Assembly (NCBI GenBank): GCA_900549895.1
Contig: URQG01000090.1
Span: 1-7,318, forward strand
DNA: 7,318 bases
From: an uncultured Lachnobacterium sp.
GTDB lineage: Bacteria; Bacillota; Clostridia; Lachnospirales; Lachnospiraceae
Reading direction: 5' to 3'
A program made the translations under genes and the position numbers. Below the pieces are notes generated by a model. That model had not been told where the DNA came from. It ran no database searches and saw nothing but the letters and a program-made list of their open reading frames with translations. Shown here piece after piece: positions 4,998 to 7,318 of the stretch (positions within the stretch are counted from its first letter, which is position 1; every line of letters begins with the position of its first letter).

Positions 4998-7318
4998 ATG
5001 ACATACAAAGATTTTTTGGAAACAAAGATTGAACTTGCAACAGAAAGCGGATTCGTTGTGGATCCTAAAAAAGTCAACAAGGTATTAAAACCACATCAGA
5101 GGGATGCTGTGGTGTGGGCGCTGAAAGGTGGCAGACGTGCACTGTTTGAAAGTTTCGGACTTGGAAAGACGGTACAGGAAATTGAGTTTTGCCACTTGGC
5201 GGCTGAGTATAGCGGCGGACGTGCGTTGATCGTGTTACCGCTTGGAGTGAAGCAGGAGTTCACGCATGACGCAGTGGAAGTGCTTGGATATGAGAAACCG
5301 GAGTATTGCCGGACGATGGAAGAGGTGGAGCAGAGTACAAGCCAGATTGTATTGACGAATTATGAGCGCGTCCGGGATGGAGATATCCGGCCAGACTACT
5401 TTACAGCAACATCGCTTGATGAAGCCAGTGTTTTAAGGAGTTTCGGCAGCAAGACCTATCAGACATTCCTAGACAAATTCAAGAATGTTCCGTATAAGCT
5501 GGTAGCCACGGCTACACCATCGCCGAACAAATACAAGGAACTGATCCATTATGCCGGATATCTGGAAGTGATGGATACCGGGCAGGCGTTGACGAGATTC
5601 TTCCAGCGCGACAGCACCAAGGCAAACAATCTGACATTATATCCAAATATGGAAGATGAATTTTGGATGTGGGTGTCAAGCTGGGCGCTTTTTATCACGA
5701 AGCCTTCAGATCTCAATCCGGTATATTCCGATGAGGGATATGATCTGCCGCCACTTGATGTGAGATGGCACGAATTGCCGGTGCATTATGGCGATACAGC
5801 GGATAAGGACGGACAAATCCAGCTATTTCAGGAAGCCGCCGAGGGTTTGAAAGAAGCTGCGGCAGTGAAGCGAGAAAGCATTGAACGCCGAGTGACAGAG
5901 ATGAAAAGGATTGTGGAAGAATCGCCGGATGATCATTTCTTGTTGTGGCACGATCTGGAGAATGAACGGCATGCGATCAAGAAAGCGTTGCCGGAAGTGG
6001 TGGATATCTACGGATCGATGGATTATGACCTGCGCGAGCAGAGGGTAATTGATTTCTCAAATGGGCGGACAAAGTTATTTGCCACAAAGAAATCATTATC
6101 TGGATCCGGATGTAACTTCCAGAGATATTGCCACCGCGAGATCTTTCTTGGAATTGATTATGAGTTCAACGATTTTATTCAGGCGGTACACCGGTGTTAT
6201 CGATTTTTACAAAAAGAATCGGTTGTGATTGACATTATCTACATGGAGAACGAGCGGCAGATCAAGGAAGCGTTGCTGGAAAAATGGAAGAATCACAATC
6301 ATATGGTTAAAAAAATGATCGAGATTGTAAAAAAGTATGGTCTTAATTCGGAGAATAAGGCGCAGCGGTTAGAAAGGAAGATGGGCGTGGAAGGTAGCAG
6401 GGAAGAAAGAACAGTAAGAGGAAAACATTATGAAGCGGTATATGGGGATTGTGTAGAAGAAACCCGAGCGATGGAAACGAACAGTATTGATCTGATACAT
6501 ACCTCGATTCCGTTCGGTAATCATTACGAGTACAGTGCAAATTATAACGATTTCGGGCATAACCAGAACACGGAGCGGTTCTTTGAACAGATGGATTTCC
6601 TTACACCGGAACTGCTTCGAGTGTTAAAGCCGGGGCGTGTTGCTGCAATTCATGTCAAGGACCGTGTGCTTTTTGGAAATGCGACAGGAACCGGAATGCC
6701 AACCATTGAACCATTCCACGCGCAGTGCATTAGCCATTACATGAAGCATGGTTTTCAATATTTCGGCATGATCACGGTCGTAACTGATGTGGTTCGTGAG
6801 AATAGCCAGACATACCGCCTTGGCTGGACAGAGCAGTGCAAGGACGGATCAAAGATGGGCGTAGGATGTCCGGAATATATCCTGCTTTTCAGAAAGCTGC
6901 CGACTGATAGATCTACGGCATACGCGGATGATCCGGTTAAGAAGTCCAAAGAAGATTACACCAGAGCACAATGGCAGATTGATGCACATGGTTATTGGAG
7001 ATCGTCAGGAGATCGACTGATCAGCAAGGAAGAGCTTAAGGATTTTCCGGTTGACAGCTTACAGACAGTGTACAGAGAGTACAGCCGTGGCAATGTATAT
7101 AACTATGAGGATCATGTGAAGCTTGCGGAAGATTTGGACAAGGACGGGAAGCTCCCGGCAACATTTATGGTAGTTGCTCCGGGATCGTGGAATCAGCTGG
7201 AAGTGTGGGACGACATCAACCGGATGCGAACCCTTAACACTACGCAGAGCCGCAGACGCGCTCAGATGCACGTATGCCCGTTACAGTTGGATATCGTGGA
7301 GAGAATCATCAACAGATA
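4998..7318 (+). CDS. SNF2-type helicase fused to N4/N6 DNA methyltransferase, 3' end cut by window
   Basis: The frame is open for 773 codons to the right edge. The helicase part has LKPHQRDAVVW (residues 30-40), Walker A GLGKT (54-58), the Walker B variant LDEAS (140-144), motif III ATATPSPN (170-177), ATKKSLSGSGCNFQ (362-375) and a motif VI-like QAVHRCYRFLQ (395-405). A charged linker (about 415-475) leads to an amino-methyltransferase: YGDCVEE (482-488), motif IV TSIPF (502-506) in place of TSPPY or DPPY, LLRVLKPGRVAAIHV (539-553), and MHVCPLQLDIVERII (757-771), the lead-in to the AdoMet-binding motif beyond the edge. It resembles helicase-methyltransferase architectures of restriction-modification and DISARM-like systems, but no nuclease domain is seen. 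Its start follows an in-frame TGA by one codon and has no ribosome site nearby. It probably modifies phage DNA. Confidence 0.88.
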   Translation, partial: MTYKDFLETKIELATESGFVVDPKKVNKVLKPHQRDAVVWALKGGRRALFESFGLGKTVQEIEFCHLAAEYSGGRALIVLPLGVKQEFTHDAVEVLGYEKPEYCRTMEEVEQSTSQIVLTNYERVRDGDIRPDYFTATSLDEASVLRSFGSKTYQTFLDKFKNVPYKLVATATPSPNKYKELIHYAGYLEVMDTGQALTRFFQRDSTKANNLTLYPNMEDEFWMWVSSWALFITKPSDLNPVYSDEGYDLPPLDVRWHELPVHYGDTADKDGQIQLFQEAAEGLKEAAAVKRESIERRVTEMKRIVEESPDDHFLLWHDLENERHAIKKALPEVVDIYGSMDYDLREQRVIDFSNGRTKLFATKKSLSGSGCNFQRYCHREIFLGIDYEFNDFIQAVHRCYRFLQKESVVIDIIYMENERQIKEALLEKWKNHNHMVKKMIEIVKKYGLNSENKAQRLERKMGVEGSREERTVRGKHYEAVYGDCVEETRAMETNSIDLIHTSIPFGNHYEYSANYNDFGHNQNTERFFEQMDFLTPELLRVLKPGRVAAIHVKDRVLFGNATGTGMPTIEPFHAQCISHYMKHGFQYFGMITVVTDVVRENSQTYRLGWTEQCKDGSKMGVGCPEYILLFRKLPTDRSTAYADDPVKKSKEDYTRAQWQIDAHGYWRSSGDRLISKEELKDFPVDSLQTVYREYSRGNVYNYEDHVKLAEDLDKDGKLPATFMVVAPGSWNQLEVWDDINRMRTLNTTQSRRRAQMHVCPLQLDIVERIINR

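Overview
The window looks like a slice of a prophage or phage early region from a Clostridia host, most likely Lachnospiraceae-like. The grounds are the moderately AT-rich DNA, strong AGGAGG-type ribosome binding sites, one-directional dense packing, and phage marker proteins: a replication-protein tail, YopX, HNH, ASCH, and a helicase-methyltransferase. The host assignment is inference from style; no host gene, tRNA, integrase or structural gene is present to fix it.

Layout, all on the + strand. (1) 2-487: C-terminal end of a phage replication (replisome organiser/DnaD-like) protein, cut by the window edge. (2) 488-584: a gap holding a perfect 6-bp hairpin with a GAAA tetraloop, just ahead of the next gene. 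(3) 585-3797: a tightly coupled run of eight genes with overlaps or gaps of at most 8 nt. In order: a Cys-rich 72-aa protein, a 198-aa protein that looks internally duplicated, a 63-aa protein, YopX, a 40-aa four-cysteine protein, a 95-aa conserved phage protein, an HNH endonuclease and an ASCH-domain protein. A zinc-ribbon protein at 3462-3797 closes the run, making nine in all. (4) 3798-3956: a non-coding stretch with at least three hairpins; the last abuts the next start codon. (5) 3957-4700: a PP-loop (PAPS-reductase-like) protein with several cysteines. (6) 4701-4997: a gap with a strong hairpin, a possible 55-aa membrane peptide, and a potential three-way-junction RNA before the next start. 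(7) 4998-7318: a long open frame, cut by the right edge, fusing an SNF2-type helicase to an amino-methyltransferase.

Working together: the left part is phage replication, the middle is a cassette of small accessory proteins rich in predicted metal sites, and the right part looks like a nucleic-acid modification module (PP-loop sulfur/adenylation chemistry plus helicase-methyltransferase). The least explained material is RNA-level. Each of the three real gaps between genes contains strong hairpins next to the downstream start, and the two right-hand genes lack a normal ribosome binding site in single-stranded sequence. No CRISPR array, tRNA, rRNA, insertion sequence, att site or convincing promoter was found.
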